A DNA stretch of 64,000 bases, taken from the NCBI GenBank assembly GCA_025642065.1, contig JAODUP010000328.1:209001-273000 (forward strand), read 5' to 3'. Numbering within the stretch: position 1 is the first letter of the stretch; every line of letters starts with the position of its first letter. The position numbers were made by a program, and so were the translations under genes. Below, piece by piece: positions 38,031 to 47,154 of the stretch. Under the pieces are notes generated by a model. It did no database searches and was not told where the DNA came from. It was given only the letters and a program-made list of their open reading frames with translations. The stretch is from Paralvinella palmiformis (lineage: Eukaryota; Annelida; Polychaeta; Terebellida; Alvinellidae).

Positions 38031-39740
38031 AAGAAACTTAATTACTAGATTTAACTTTTTATATTTGTCAGTTTGTATGATTTAGGAAATATTATGTTTT
38101 TGAGTCTAGTTATGTCAGCATATTCCTAATTTCTCTCTATTTTACATACTTCAGGTATTATAAGAGGTATAGATCCAGTCAAAAAAGTGTTCTATGTGTT
38201 GACACCTTTATCACAGGAAGAAACGTCTTGTGTGAACTGTTTATTATTAGGTGCCTTGGAAATTCCTCAGCCTTTGTTGCTGAATCAGGTAGATAATTCT
38301 GTTTCTGCTTCTTTTGTACATATTTTGAGTATATTCAATATAATAATAATAGCAATAATAATAATAATAATACATGTATTGCCTCTGTGTACTACTTTAA
38401 AGGGACAGTTCACCCTCAGAAAATATTTCTTAAATACGCAATGCTTAGAACAGTAACCAAAAACTCCACAATAGTAATCACGAACTATACCTGATATCAT
38501 AGATATAGGAAAATAATCCCAATTACTGGAGGGCCGCCATTACGGCTGCACCAGAAGCCAGATTCGAAGGCGGGAAGGAGAAAACTCAAATGCTCTGACA
38601 TCACCTGATCCCTCTCGACTGACATGGATTGTAGTTACTCTTGAGCATTAATATCTGAGCCCTTTTGAATCATCTTCCTCTTGTAAGGTTCCTTCTGGCT
38701 CAAAATGATATGATTGTATGTCATTAATGATGTAATTTTAGCATGATAATTGCATTTTGTTCTGGAATAATTCTTTGCTCACACTTGTTTACGTGCTTTT
38801 GTATGGGTTCTACAGACATCTGGTCGAACTGCTGGGTTCAAGCGACGTCAGCATTCAGAAGCTTCTGGTCTCTTTCTAGCTTCAAAATGGCGGTGCCCAC
38901 AGGCCATTAAAAGTCGATTAATCAGCACTTTTAACTGGATTATTTAATGTGTGGATGATCGGTTACACATTTTGACATCATTTATGATATTTGTGAACAT
39001 AGCTGTATTAGTCCTGAAAATTTGAAATGAAGGTGGACTATCCCTTTAAGTAGCTGAAACAAATGTCTAAATTATTAACGTGAAACTCTTTGGTTTATAA
39101 AAAAGTTGTACACTTATTGTATTTGAAATGAAGTGAATGCATTTGAAGAAAACACTGAAAATTACTTTCGTAAAAGTAAAATATAAGTGGTAAATATTTG
39201 ATGAATCAATCTGTTAACTCTTGGTGACAATATTTCTTCATTGATGCATAATACACAGATTATTTTTGTGTAAATTAAAAACTAACATTTCCTACTTCCT
39301 TCAATGACTATCCACATACTTAAGTAACATCGGTCACCAGTCCAATATGACTGATATTCTAGAGATCCTGACAATTATTAGTCATCCATTACCAAATGAT
39401 TACCTAATGTTCACTTTTGATATGCACATATCAGTCATCCCAAATAATAAAAACATTTGTCAACATAGAGATTGTATTTGCCTTAAGACAGAAATATTAA
39501 CTGCACTAAATCAGAAATATAGGATTTGCATTTATTATGGCATGTGTGCTAATTACACAGAAAATATAGCATCAAAATTAGAATAAACATAACTTGTTTA
39601 ATTGATGTACTGTTATAACTTCCTAGACGTCTTGCGAGGTTCCTTATGTTGGGTATTCAAAGGATGTCATCGGAGCAAATTCGGTGTCCAGAAGAAAACA
39701 TCTAAAGAGAAGATCGCATCCATTTAGGTTAGTGGAATAA
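17113..39740 (+). CDS. NOL9: NOL9, polynucleotide 5'-hydroxyl kinase of pre-rRNA processing; 15 coding exons
   Basis: Exons: 17113-17544, 21045-21278, 21624-21959, 22159-22407, 25318-25856, 28647-28734, 31828-31925, 32266-32299, 32444-32580, 32861-33006, 34590-34660, 34836-35061, 37852-37924, 38155-38288, 39627-39740. All are GT-AG and all phases agree if one extra A in exon 1 is discounted; that gives 2,910 nt, 969 residues. NOL9 is a Clp1/Grc3-family nucleolar kinase that acts with LAS1L. It phosphorylates the 5'-OH left by ITS2 cleavage during large-subunit maturation. Visible motifs (approximate residues): P-loop GGKGVGKS 606-613, ECDVGQ 634-639, NTMGW 709-713, and CPCLGFG near the C-terminus. 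An N-terminal beta domain precedes the kinase in exon 5 (LVVLEHPGWMTFKGK, then a GCINIYGY block). The human protein is about 700 residues; the extra length is the duplicated-exon N-terminus. Basic tail RRKHLKRRSH. Start chosen at ATG 17113, right after an acceptor; ATG 17198 lies in the downstream frame and avoids the frameshift. Confidence 0.93.
18814..19225 (+). mobile_element. pogo/Tigger-like repeat fragment, copy 2 (nested)
   Basis: Begins TAGTCAAACCCCCAAC, followed by taacttgaccacctctgtaa. Homologous in reverse orientation to 3160-3555. Lies wholly inside the hAT element, so it was inserted later or was captured. Confidence 0.65.
19281..19317. repeat. (TA)n microsatellite
   Basis: Simple TA run inside the hAT element. 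Confidence 0.95.
19658..19774 (+). repeat. 39-bp minisatellite, three units
   Basis: Unit begins tttgaatattgcacc and contains tagctgtggccagt and cagtttaaa. Units 1 and 2 differ at few bases; unit 3 is more diverged. Confidence 0.85.
20285..20346 (-). mobile_element. tRNA-like SINE head fragment (family E)
   Basis: Minus strand reads cctcgaaaagaatcgagctc, then agtggcgcacctagtaca. The same string, slightly diverged, is at 46138-46190 on the plus strand. The A-box-like start has no B-box following it. Confidence 0.5.
21045..21278 (+). CDS. NOL9: NOL9 coding exon 2 (duplicated-exon module 2)
   Basis: Acceptor aatatag, donor TTAG|GTAAAT, phase 2-2. Begins RFWPLPQRLPRVRSASLPRE and ends with the module AVWSPSGRFQVQSVE, then SSSVAEEQLSQKMLR, parallel to the end of exon 1. 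Confidence 0.88.
21279..21623 (+). other. NOL9 intron 2
   Basis: Mostly a (TA)n/(GT)n tract at 21302-21384; the rest is featureless. Confidence 0.75.
21302..21384. repeat. (TA)n-(GT)n compound microsatellite
   Basis: About 50 bases of TA followed by GT repeats and more TA. Confidence 0.95.
21624..21959 (+). CDS. NOL9: NOL9 coding exon 3 (duplicated-exon module 3)
   Basis: Acceptor cttcttaag, donor TTAG|GTATAA, phase 2-2. Contains GSQSSNHLAQ early, then CIVSPSGKWLIQKSERKE and SNASSSAKQLSEGKLR at the end. It resembles exon 4 over its whole length, not just the end. Confidence 0.88.
22159..22407 (+). CDS. NOL9: NOL9 coding exon 4 (duplicated-exon module 4)
   Basis: Acceptor gtttgtag, donor TTAG|GTATCC, phase 2-2. 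GSQSTNHLPCHKSD parallels GSQSSNHLAQIRSN of exon 3. The core is degraded to CLISPSQTSLVQ and the exon ends SSAKKKLR. Confidence 0.86.
22408..25317 (+). other. NOL9 intron 4
   Basis: No further copy of the duplicated exon was found. Contains (TA)n at 22905-22941 and poly-C/T at 23265-23285. Short frames at 23432-24352 have no family resemblance and overlap on both strands. Confidence 0.65.
22905..22941. repeat. (TA)n microsatellite
   Basis: Simple TA run. Confidence 0.95.
25318..25856 (+). CDS. NOL9: NOL9 coding exon 5 (N-terminal beta domain)
   Basis: Largest exon, 539 nt. Acceptor catattag (phase 2 in), donor GAAG|GTAAGT (phase 1 out). Encodes HQLVVLEHPGWMTFKGKTRI, then CGCINIYGYDV and YDVYSTDSHSF, which match the WALLVLKP..F.GK..GRVEVFGF..DVFSVYTHS pattern of NOL9 before the kinase. 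Confidence 0.94.
26102..26616. mobile_element. TIR element, pogo-like ends
   Basis: Left end aataaaaccggt then gaccactgtcttaaaagac. The right end in reverse reads agtaaaacctgtcttaagag then accaccc. The CTGTCTTAAxxGACCAC block is shared in inverted orientation. The interior repeats gtcttaagggacca. About 515 bp, no coding frame; the ends are imperfect. Confidence 0.6.
27361..28225 (+). mobile_element. TIR DNA element, copy 2, interrupted by a SINE
   Basis: Aligns with 38395-39050: cttaaaggaactgttcg start, aatcacaaactatacct, gaaggagaaaa, ggcttcaaaatggc, aactggattatttaat, and tttgaaatgaaggt near the end. The right terminal repeat is lost. A SINE sits at 27870-28052. Confidence 0.8.
27870..28052 (+). 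mobile_element. tRNA-derived SINE family A with 15-bp target duplication
   Basis: Begins gggcgcctctatggtctaat, with A-box-like tggtctaatgttagtg and B-box-like tgttcaaatcttgg, then body cctttggaggtcgc and tttagcctaccgtg and tail aaaacatcaatcatca. Flanked by TCTGTGCCTGGCTTC at 27855-27869 and 28053-28067. Confidence 0.92.
28647..28734 (+). CDS. NOL9: NOL9 coding exon 6 (P-loop)
   Basis: Encodes SSPVILVCGGKGVGKSTLTR. The Walker A motif GGKGVGKS binds the ATP phosphates in Clp1-family kinases. Acceptor attacag, donor ACAG|GTAACG, phase 1 in and 2 out. Confidence 0.96.
30557..30618. repeat. (GTAT)n microsatellite
   Basis: Tetranucleotide run, slightly interrupted. Confidence 0.9.
30968..31309 (+). 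mobile_element. SINE family B, full-length-looking copy
   Basis: tRNA-like head with ggcctagcggttaagcac (A-box) and acaggttcgaaccccgtaag (B-box). The body has tttctcggctcac, ccgtctccactgaa, ttaaaataaaggggga and tttcggctccacc, and it ends gaacaacaaaataaac. CAGTATAC occurs just left (30960-30967) and just right (31310-31317), a likely target duplication. A second, 5'-truncated copy is at 57565-57879. Confidence 0.85.
31828..31925 (+). CDS. NOL9: NOL9 coding exon 7 (ECDVGQ motif)
   Basis: Encodes VKEVAFLECDVGQAEFTPGG. ECDxGQ is the conserved D-x-x-Q element of the family, next to the Mg/ATP site. Phase 2 in and 1 out. Confidence 0.95.
32266..32299 (+). CDS. NOL9: NOL9 coding exon 8 (34-bp microexon)
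   Basis: Encodes only GPPFSHQDRPH plus two bases. It matches the GPPFTH motif after LLG. Acceptor attttag, donor ATTG|GTAAGG, phase 1 in and 2 out. Confidence 0.93.
32444..32580 (+). CDS. NOL9: NOL9 coding exon 9 (NTMGW)
   Basis: Encodes CCFLGVLSPIHNPEAYMKCV, then CPLVVNTMGW and NK. NTMGW is a family hallmark. Acceptor tgttgcag, donor AAAA|GTACTT (unusual -1 base), phase 2 in and 1 out. Confidence 0.94.
32861..33006 (+). CDS. NOL9: NOL9 coding exon 10
   Basis: Encodes GLALLTDILRLVKPDLVIQI, which matches GLLLLIDLIRLLSPSHVVQF. Ends EC at donor ATGT|GTAAGT, phase 0. Confidence 0.94.
33146..33183. repeat. (TA)n microsatellite
   Basis: Simple TA run after a poly-T stretch. Confidence 0.95.
33880..34110 (-). 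mobile_element. SINE family C
   Basis: On the minus strand: tggttacaacactgtgttgg head, B-box gtgggttcgaatcc near 34055, then tgtgggatgtttccct and ggctaaacaaccc. The tail extends to 33880, as in 888-1066. tRNA-derived; the tgtgggatgttt block recurs at 40380 and 61710. Confidence 0.7.
34590..34660 (+). CDS. NOL9: NOL9 coding exon 11
   Basis: Encodes IYPDEGIKQHSLIRIKSVAD and KLN. Acceptor tgttgtag, donor ATAG|GTAAGT, phase 0 in and 2 out. This is the hinge after the kinase core, weakly conserved. Confidence 0.88.
34740..34780. repeat. (CA)n microsatellite
   Basis: Long CA run in intron 11; it gives spurious Cys-Val frames on the minus strand. Confidence 0.95.
34836..35061 (+). CDS. NOL9: NOL9 coding exon 12
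   Basis: Encodes SLLSYFDHLL, VVPYAVPWKQVAVHVMH and SQIMYALNASVVALC. These match the LSYLSQLQ, PYQVPFNAVALRITH and THILYAVNASWVGLC segments of NOL9. Acceptor catcag, donor CCAG|GTAACA, phase 2 in and 0 out. Confidence 0.94.
35062..37851 (+). other. NOL9 intron 12
   Basis: Noncoding. Contains poly-G (35716-35725), a short CA run (35847-35860), poly-T (36249-36262), a GT/GA run (37339-37370) and a CACTCACT run near 37750-37790. No exon and no clear TE ends seen. Confidence 0.6.
37852..37924 (+). CDS. NOL9: NOL9 coding exon 13
   Basis: Encodes MINADIEDYPKFLKDTPVCP then CLGF, which matches TPICDCLGFG. Acceptor ttttgcag, donor TTTG|GTAAGT, phase 0 in and 1 out. Confidence 0.94.
37961..38031. repeat. 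(CA)n-(TA)n microsatellite
   Basis: CA repeats with one TCA break, then TA repeats, directly after exon 13. Confidence 0.95.
38155..38288 (+). CDS. NOL9: NOL9 coding exon 14
   Basis: Encodes IIRGIDPVKKVFYVLTPLSQ, then VNCLLLGALEIPQPLLLNQ. This matches ICRGID..RLYHILTPV and VNCLLVGAIAIP. Acceptor acttcag, donor TCAG|GTAGAT, phase 1 in and 0 out. Confidence 0.95.
38289..39626 (+). other. NOL9 intron 14
   Basis: Contains (AAT)n at 38339-38370 and the intact TIR element 38395-39050. The frame at 39347-39586 has no recognisable similarity. Confidence 0.65.
38395..39050 (+). mobile_element. TIR DNA element, copy 1 (both ends present)
   Basis: Left end ctttaaagggacagttcacc; the right end in reverse is cttaaagggatagtccacc. 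It is flanked by TA on both sides (38393-38394 and 39051-39052), a possible TA target duplication. About 656 bp, no transposase. It matches 27361-28225 along its length. Confidence 0.82.
39627..39740 (+). CDS. NOL9: NOL9 coding exon 15 (C-terminus)
   Basis: Acceptor acttcctag, phase 0. Encodes TSCEVPYVGYSKDVIGANSV, then SRRKHLKRRSHPFR and LVE, stop TAA at 39738-39740. VPYV and the basic tail correspond to the human end. A donor-like AG|GTTAGT at 39727 suggests the last codons could be spliced differently. Confidence 0.82.
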   Translation, partial: TSCEVPYVGYSKDVIGANSVSRRKHLKRRSHPFRLVE

Positions 39741-40290
39741 TGTGAAAATATCCGTGCAGTAATGTGAAATTGTCGGTTCTGTAGTTTATATACATTTGCT
39801 GTCAAATGATTCTACATCTGTTTCTTGTCATTTATCAGATGTCAGATGTATAAATGTTTTGCTCTTTATTTTGCATCAGCACATATTTTTAAGTTATCGT
39901 AAAATATCTATTTAGAGAACATGATCCGGTGATATTAGTACACGGTGTACCTGGGCTTTTTTAAAATATAAACTTTGTGTCCTGCTTTACCGAGCTTCGG
40001 CTGGAATGGAGTAGTTTTATAAGTGCTGCCATCTGGAGAACATAAACAGGGATTTCTGCGTGTTTTTAAATTCCCTCTGATGGTGACTCCCTCTGGTGAC
40101 TGATGTGTTACCAACGGTTAATCTGATATTTTTTGGATGTATCGTAATTTATTGTGATCAGTGATGATGTTAAATAAAACATTCGTTCACTCGAAGGGGG
40201 GGGGGGGTATATGAGCGGTCGAGTTACATACCCCATTCAAGAATGATGGACAAAGACACAGCTCGTATTGTTTGTTCTCTGACTCTAGCC
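39741..40290 (+). other. NOL9 3' UTR / downstream sequence
   Basis: No polyadenylation signal is certain. An aaataaaac at about 40169 could serve but lies in sequence that looks like a retroelement tail, followed by poly-G (40197-40207). Confidence 0.45.
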
Positions 40291-40295
40291 TTCAG

Positions 40296-40470
40296 TCAGT
40301 CCTCGATGTCACACCGATGGGTCAGCGGTTAAATCAGTGCATTGCAAACATACGAGTCGTGGGTTCAAATCCAGCTCCTACCTGTGTTTGTGGGATGTGT
40401 TTCCCCAGAGTGTCACCCCTCGGCTATATATTCCAGGTGTGACGAACGACCAGTCTAAATAATTCAACGC
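40296..40470 (+). mobile_element. SINE family C, plus-strand copy
   Basis: Head gatgggtcagcggttaaatc, B-box gtgggttcaaatccagc, then tgtgggatgtgtttccc, cctcggctatat and gaccagtctaaat. It shares its body with 33880-34110 and 61630-61785. Confidence 0.72.
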
Positions 40471-40479
40471 CTACGCAAC

Positions 40480-41600
40480 TCATTCTTTCCTCGATATCGT
40501 ATGCTTCATTGTGCGCCCCTCCCTCTTGTTGCATCCTGATAAATTGAAGATGGAGTGTGTTGGGAATACAATCGAATTTCTATTCGATTTGTTACCCACA
40601 ATATCAAAGCGTCTCGCTACTGAAATCAGGTGAATGAAACCATCACCTTCCGACAGCCGAATAAATCGGATTCTCTTCCGGCTAGCCTGGCCGGTTGCCC
40701 GGCGCGTTATGTGGCCGGCCGGTGTGTTGGCCAATTGTCGAAAGACGACACCCAGACGTGTAATCCGATAATCCCAAATAGGTGCGTTTTACTGTCTAGT
40801 CGTAGCCGGCGGTGCCCTGTCTGCTATGGTTCGGATGATGAGTCAGTGCGTTTGATGCAGTAATTGTTGATGTCTTAACCTTCTCCACCCATAATATATA
40901 TCCAAGGAAACACCCAACTGGTCGTGAATTGAGTAACAGGAGATAGTAACTGGATGAAAGGCATAGCTCTGCTGGGTGTAGGTGCTGTGTTTCGGCATAT
41001 GAAATACTATATGGCGTGGTGATATTGTGTGTGTGTGTGTGTGTGTTAAGACAACCCATGTATCTGCAGTCTGCGTTTCCCCCACTAAATCAGTTTACAG
41101 ATCCGGATTCTGATTTCACCAATTAGACTTTGATATTGCTGACGTTTGTTGGATAACGACCCACGTGCTATATAACGCCACGACTAGCGTCTTAACGCCT
41201 TCGTCGGAGGTGCCACAATAGACGGCCAAAGTTTACCCGCTAAGTGGAATGCTTCACATTTTTACACGCCGTCGAATGAGGCCGCCCAATTCTAATCTGA
41301 CACGTTTTACATTATTCAGCGTATGACTGATCCGGAGATCATTTTAGGGCGCTTTTTCCACCGTGCGCCGATGTCTTGTTGCCGACTTGGCGTGGAAACA
41401 GGGCCGGAGGTGTGCTGGCTGGCCTGCTCTCTGTTTATTTGCGATGAGTAAAGGTCTGTCTCCCGGCCGGTGTTTATTTTTAGTGAAAGAAACACACGGA
41501 GAAGTCTAGCATCTGGTTCGGGCTCAGTCAGTCGCTCGCCGAAACTCGTCCATTCTCGACGATGCCAGCCAGCATTATATTTAGCTTGAAGAGATTTTCA
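40480..41600. other. CpG-rich segment, possible unmethylated regulatory region
   Basis: Dense CpG and GC-rich words such as ggccggccgg at 40712, in sharp contrast to the 40 kb before. Includes CACGTG (41162) close to TATATAA (41169), and an ATG at 41562 in a good context followed by about 20 codons before a CT/TA repeat. It might be the promoter and first exon of a gene to the right; not demonstrated. Confidence 0.3.
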
Positions 41601-41621
41601 CGGTCGGGAGTGTTTTGTTTC

Positions 41622-41642
41622 TCTCTCTCTCTCTCTCTCTCT

Positions 41643-41676
<34 letters not shown>
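41622..41676. repeat. (CT)n-(TA)n microsatellite
   Basis: CT run followed by a TA run. Confidence 0.95.
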
Positions 41677-41681
<5 letters not shown>

Positions 41682-42143
41682 CAGTACTGTGGTGATAATT
41701 GCCCAAATGTGTTTCATCCTGTTTTAGCCACGTATAGAGAATTCGTCCCCGACGCAGTGGTTGACCTTCTATTTAAGTACCCGCCCACGTTTTGGGGCTG
41801 TTTTTTTTTTGTTGTTGCAAAAACATCCGTCCACATTCAAGATGTTTAGGTGTTTCTTGCTAAAGATGGCCAAATGGCACTGGAAAGAAACCGCCTCGCC
41901 GACAGGCTGTCTTCAGCTGTGTCATATTAGATTTTTGTCCGTTTCTTTACGGCAAATAGAGAGATCAGACTTGCTCCGCGTGAAAACGTTGTTTTTTTTA
42001 CTAACCATTAATTTTGTGGAATGAAATCGTTTTATTTTGTCCTGCTTTTTGCACTAATCAAAATTGTACATGCGCCTATCAGTGTGTATGTGTTTGTGTG
42101 CGTATGCACGCGAGCACGTGCAAAAGCATTTGGAAAGTAGTTG

Positions 42144-42179
<36 letters not shown>

Positions 42180-45100
42180 CAGGTTACTTTATTTTTTTAA
42201 AGGCCGAACATGTCATGTTTGAGATTTACCTTTCATTCTGACAGACTGGACCTATAGCACTAATTAGTTTGGTCTGTTTTCTGTGTCCTTTCTGTTGTGT
42301 TTATGTTGTGTTTTTTTCTTCTTCTTTCTTCTTCTTCTTCTTCCTCCTCTTCTCTGAAATCGTATTAATTCGGATGTTTAGAACTGGATAACAGATACCG
42401 AGGGCTCTCTGTCAGCACATGGGGCAGTACAAGGTTAGCCGTTACCGGGCTTGTACGCTTTTGTCCGTCATTATCTGGCACTATTAATATTGGCCAAGTT
42501 TTCCGACCTGTTCCCTGTTTGTTTTTTTCACGCTGGAGCTGCCAAACGTTATAGTTGGTGTGAATAGAACGTTTGTGAAACAAGTGCATTAAATCGGGAT
42601 TTCGTTCGTTTTTTTCTTTGTGGAAATAAAAATATCCGAGTATGTGGATACTCTAGCATGGCCAACCGGAGAGTGGAGTTTTATTTTCGTGTGAAGCTTG
42701 TACGACATACGACAGCGGCGTAGCCTACTAGTTCGCCGGGAACTTAAACGTCTCTGGAGCGAATTTCCCCCCCCCCCCTTGTTTATGGCGGTTCTCGGCC
42801 GCGGTGTCAGTGTGTCGAATGACGTTTGTAAAACTTGGTCGTCGGTTGAGAGGCCGAGGGGTCAGGATCCGAGTTCGGCATTAACGTCTGGGAATTTGGT
42901 GCTGATAGAAGTAAGGCCGATCTGTCTGTCCGTAAGAGGAGGCGTGGTGTACGTTAACACCTGTCTGCGTGGCTACATGTCGAGTACTGGAACATGTAGA
43001 ATATTTGTGCTGCGAGTAATAAAATTATGAAGAACAGCTGACACACAGCCGAGAAGTGTTTTTTTCCGATTGATGCTATTCCCCCCCCCCCTCTCATATA
43101 CATATATTGTACTAGACCGTTGATATGTTGATGAATGTGGATATTTGGTACATGCTTCATCATTCTAGACCGTTCTTATCGGTGTTGTATAGAACTCTTT
43201 TACGCCATCATAATCTACACACACACACACCGTTCTATGGCTCTATAGCGTGTTCATGACCGTGCTGGCAATATGAGGCGGATGTAAGCTAATTTGATTA
43301 AGCATGTTGCCGTTAATAACCAGTTTAATGTAGACAGCTGGGTGTGGTGGGTGTTTTAATCTTAGAAGTGATAACGGCGGCTAGAAGCAGATCCAGATCA
43401 GGTCTGGATTGTCTATCTCTCTTTCTCTCTCTCTCTCTCTCTCTCGGCCGGGCTAGAGAATTAGCTGTGTGTGTGTGTGTGTGTGTGTGAGGTATTAGTT
43501 GGACAAACTAATTTATGTTCCTTAATCTTCTGACTTGGTGAGCCCGAACAGTCACAGCGGGAGCGGTACCGGTCCCCGTCCACTCCTATCTCTTCTGGAT
43601 TATCTGGAGGTGGTTATGGGAACTTTCTGGACAGGCCAACGGCACCCACCCACCTCCAAACATCTACCCGGTCTTTGACAGCTATCAGCTGATGCACTCA
43701 GCAAGTCAGGGAGGGAGAGTTAACCAACGTGTATTCGTTTTGGGTTAGGTCGGATAGACCAGACTTTAGCGTTTCCCCGACTTATCAAGCCACCGACGGG
43801 GGCTGATGAGTATTTGGTGACCTCACTGGTACCTGGATGTATATATACCTAAGCCGCGTCTAGCCGGTGACTGGTTGGTTGATGTGGTCTGTTGAGGTTG
43901 AGCAGATATCTTCAGAATTAGAAGCGGCCAGATATAAGATATAAAGCTTATCTCTGGCCACTGGTGCCTGCCACCTGCCGAATAAGTTTGTAACTTGATA
44001 TATGGGGCATGCCCGCGTATTAAAAACGTTTATCTTAAGCATATTCCCTGGGAGCCCTCTTAAATATTTAACAACAGGGAAGGACCGTGCTCTTTTTCGC
44101 CATTGGGGATGGGTAGTCATAGCTAGGAAACAAACAGTGATTGGTGCGTGTATAAAACACAAATGTTTGTCTGTGTGTGTGTTTGTGTGTGCTATCACCG
44201 GCTTAGGGGTTAGAATACACACACATCTTCTGCATCATCCGTCAGTGCACTACCTCAAAAGTGTGATGTATTATCGGTGTTTGTTCATAAATAAATCTAG
44301 ACACGTGGTTTGTGTAGACAAATAAATGATTTGACAGACAAACACACGTATGTTAACACCCGGACGTAGAACCGACGTTGTTTTAGCGTTGTGTAGTATT
44401 GGAAGGAAATGATGGAGAGAGAGACTTTTGTGTTGTGATCTTTGCCAACATTCTGGAATCAGATCTGTATCAGTTTTCAGTGATCAGTCACATCTGTTTA
44501 TATGTGCAGACATATCTGTCAGTGCCACTAATCAACCCTGTGTTGGTTAACCTGTGCCACAGATAAATAACCACGTTAGTCAATGGTCTTGATACACAGA
44601 CACAGACTGAAGGTTCGCAGTAAGACGGATTATATTAGGAAGAACGCCATGGGTTTTCATGCATTTCAGTGTATCCAGGTCACTTTATTTCAGACCTTTT
44701 TTTTATAAATAGGAGATTGTCTGCATTTTTATTGGTTATTTCTTCACAATTGAGAGGATAATTGTATTCAGGCGACTTTTATACTGTCAAATTGAGCATC
44801 TTCTGCAACAAGCTTGTTTATAAGGGTTTATTATCTATTTCCCATTCAGTCACGCCCCCCCCCCCATAATTTTGACAGCCGAAAAGGAGGGAAATGCCCT
44901 CCCCAATCGCCCATCCCACGGCCGAGTTGCGACCACAAACAAAGCCCACGGATTGCGCATCTTGCCATAAACGACTACTCTCTCCATCTCTCTCTCCCTC
45001 TGTGTGTCTTTCGGTGTCAGGTAGTATGTTTTCGGTAGATTTAACTGTTTGGTGATGTACGGTTGTGTTGTATGGTGTACGAGGTCATTACACTTGACCA

Positions 45101-45655
45101 TATAGCCTGTCTATTTGGCTCCGATGACCGGCAAACCACAGGGAGCTAGCTACTGAATGGTTGGCTGATGGCTGATCCTTGAAAGTGAAGGAATAACTGA
45201 TGTAGTGATGGGGCACCTACAGCAGGCTGTACCAGGCTCTAGTAGGAGGTTTAAACATTAACTAGACCTGCAGCTTGATTGATGTGTATCCATCTCTCTC
45301 TCTCTCTCTCTTTCTGTGTGTGTGTGTATGTGTGGATAACTGAAATCAATGCGAAGGTACAGGCAGAAAGCATAGAAACGTGTATACTTATATTATACAC
45401 GGATATGCATACTCACTAACTACCAGCCATCTTCAAGTAGGTTGGAGTTCTAACTATTAAGTGTGTGCGTGTTCACCAAAAGAACGGGTGCTACGCTGTC
45501 TAGATATAAGCATAAACATAAATTAATCAACCTATAGGGAATCTAAACAGGCTGACTACTCTTATGGGTGAACAACATAAACTTTGACCACTAAAGGATG
45601 ACATTAAAACGTCTTTCTGGCCTCTAATACACCAAAAATGCCTACCTACCTACAC

Positions 45656-45658
<3 letters not shown>

Positions 45659-45703
<45 letters not shown>
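45659..45703. repeat. (CA)n microsatellite, about 22 repeats
   Basis: Uninterrupted CA run after a (CCTA)n stretch. Confidence 0.97.
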
Positions 45704-45705
<2 letters not shown>

Positions 45706-46137
45706 TTGTCCGTATAATTCATTCAGAGAATTATCTATTATGCCATAAAAGTTTGCATAGAATTTATTCTCATTAGTCAGTAGGATGTCAAACAGTTTGT
45801 TTGTTTGTTTGTTTGTTCATCATGGAGCTTTCCCCTGGATGACAAAACGGATCAACTTCAAAACGAGTATGTTGCAGCTGGTATGATACCTACTCAGTGA
45901 AAAGTGCCCTACAGCGGCTGCTAATCTGTGTCTCAATAAAGTCATTCTCTATATTGCAGTCCGTAGGCAGGGTTTTAGCCAGAGAGGCGTCCAGTTGTCC
46001 AAATCACGATGTATGTCCAAAAATAGTTTTGGACGGGTGAAAAACTGATAACAACAGTGGTGGACCCGTGGAAGTGTTACTTGAAAGATAACTTGTGTGT
46101 GTGTATATATAATAACAGACTGCTATTGTGCCAATAT

Positions 46138-46190
46138 CCTCAAAAAGAATCGAGCGCAGTACCGCACCTAGTACACGGGTTAGGCAATTT
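46138..46190 (+). mobile_element. tRNA-like SINE head fragment (family E), copy 2
   Basis: cctcaaaaagaatcgagcgc then agtaccgcacctagtaca, homologous to the minus strand of 20285-20346. A ccaggtgtgagg..gctaaac tail after the (TA)n at 46206-46240 may be its 3' part. Confidence 0.5.
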
Positions 46191-46202
46191 CATAGTCAAG
46201 GT

Positions 46203-46205
<3 letters not shown>

Positions 46206-46240
<35 letters not shown>
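46206..46240. repeat. (TA)n microsatellite
   Basis: Simple TA run. Confidence 0.95.
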
Positions 46241-46241
<1 letters not shown>

Positions 46242-47154
46242 CAGGTGTGAGGACGGTCGAAGCTAAACAAACCACTCATTCACTCCGTCAGCCAACTAAA
46301 GATGCATCAGCCAATCAGACGGAAATAAAGAGATGATTAGCAGATATTATAACTTATGACGTTCCCTACTATGATAGCTACCTGTAATTGATATATATCC
46401 TCTTTCCTTGTCTGTTACATGGGAGTTACACGGCTGACGTCCTGTATCATGGAGGCATAAAGTCTATGAAGCTCATATAACAGTGCCCTTGGTGAACTGA
46501 AATGCTAGTCTGATGCATGAACAGCGCATCACCATCATTATACGGTGAATTATTATTATTATTATAATACCAGAGATGTATGTGTAGTAAAACAGGTTTA
46601 TACCGCCAGATCTACAAATCCCCACCCCTGGCTAGAATAGAACGTTTCAATCTGAAATGCATCTTCCCCCAAAAGAGGTAATTTGTAACAGTGATGGGAG
46701 ATTACTGGGAGATTGCTTCTTTGTGTTAATGCACACCAGATTTAGGCCTTGTATATTAATTATTCCATCATGGTAATACCGGTTTTGTATGATTAGTTAT
46801 TTGGCCGCAGTTAATATTGCTGTTTATTCCGCGTTTTGTTTGATGCCAAGCTTATCCGTTGATGTATTTTAAAGTGATTTATCAGCGATGGCTTTTTGTC
46901 AGGATGGCTACATGTTTGCTTATGCAGTTAAAATGACTTCTATCCATCTGTAATGGTCACTACTCTTATTAGCTGACAGATTTGGCAGATATACGATGAC
47001 TGATAGGTCATGGTTTTAGCCTTGTGCAACAGTTTGTAATTTGGGCAACGTATTCTGCGCTTCTAGTACCAGAGTCTCCTCAGTGGCTAGCTGGCAGAAG
47101 GAGAAATGACATCATTTGAGAATCAGATGTCATGCTGAACAAGCTGTTTATAAT

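Larger units (their letters stand above)
41677..47150. other. Noncoding region, no gene recognised
   Basis: CpG-containing sequence with many microsatellites: (TA)n 42149-42174, CTT-rich 42308-42352, poly-C 42767-42778 and 43081-43092, (CT)n/(GT)n 43417-43489, (CT)n at 45292-45311. Frames such as 42698-43030 and 44002-44325 show no family pattern. Confidence 0.55.

Noticed and set aside
42698..43030. 110-codon frame
   Set aside because: Low-complexity stretches (poly-C), no family resemblance, no splice-site support.
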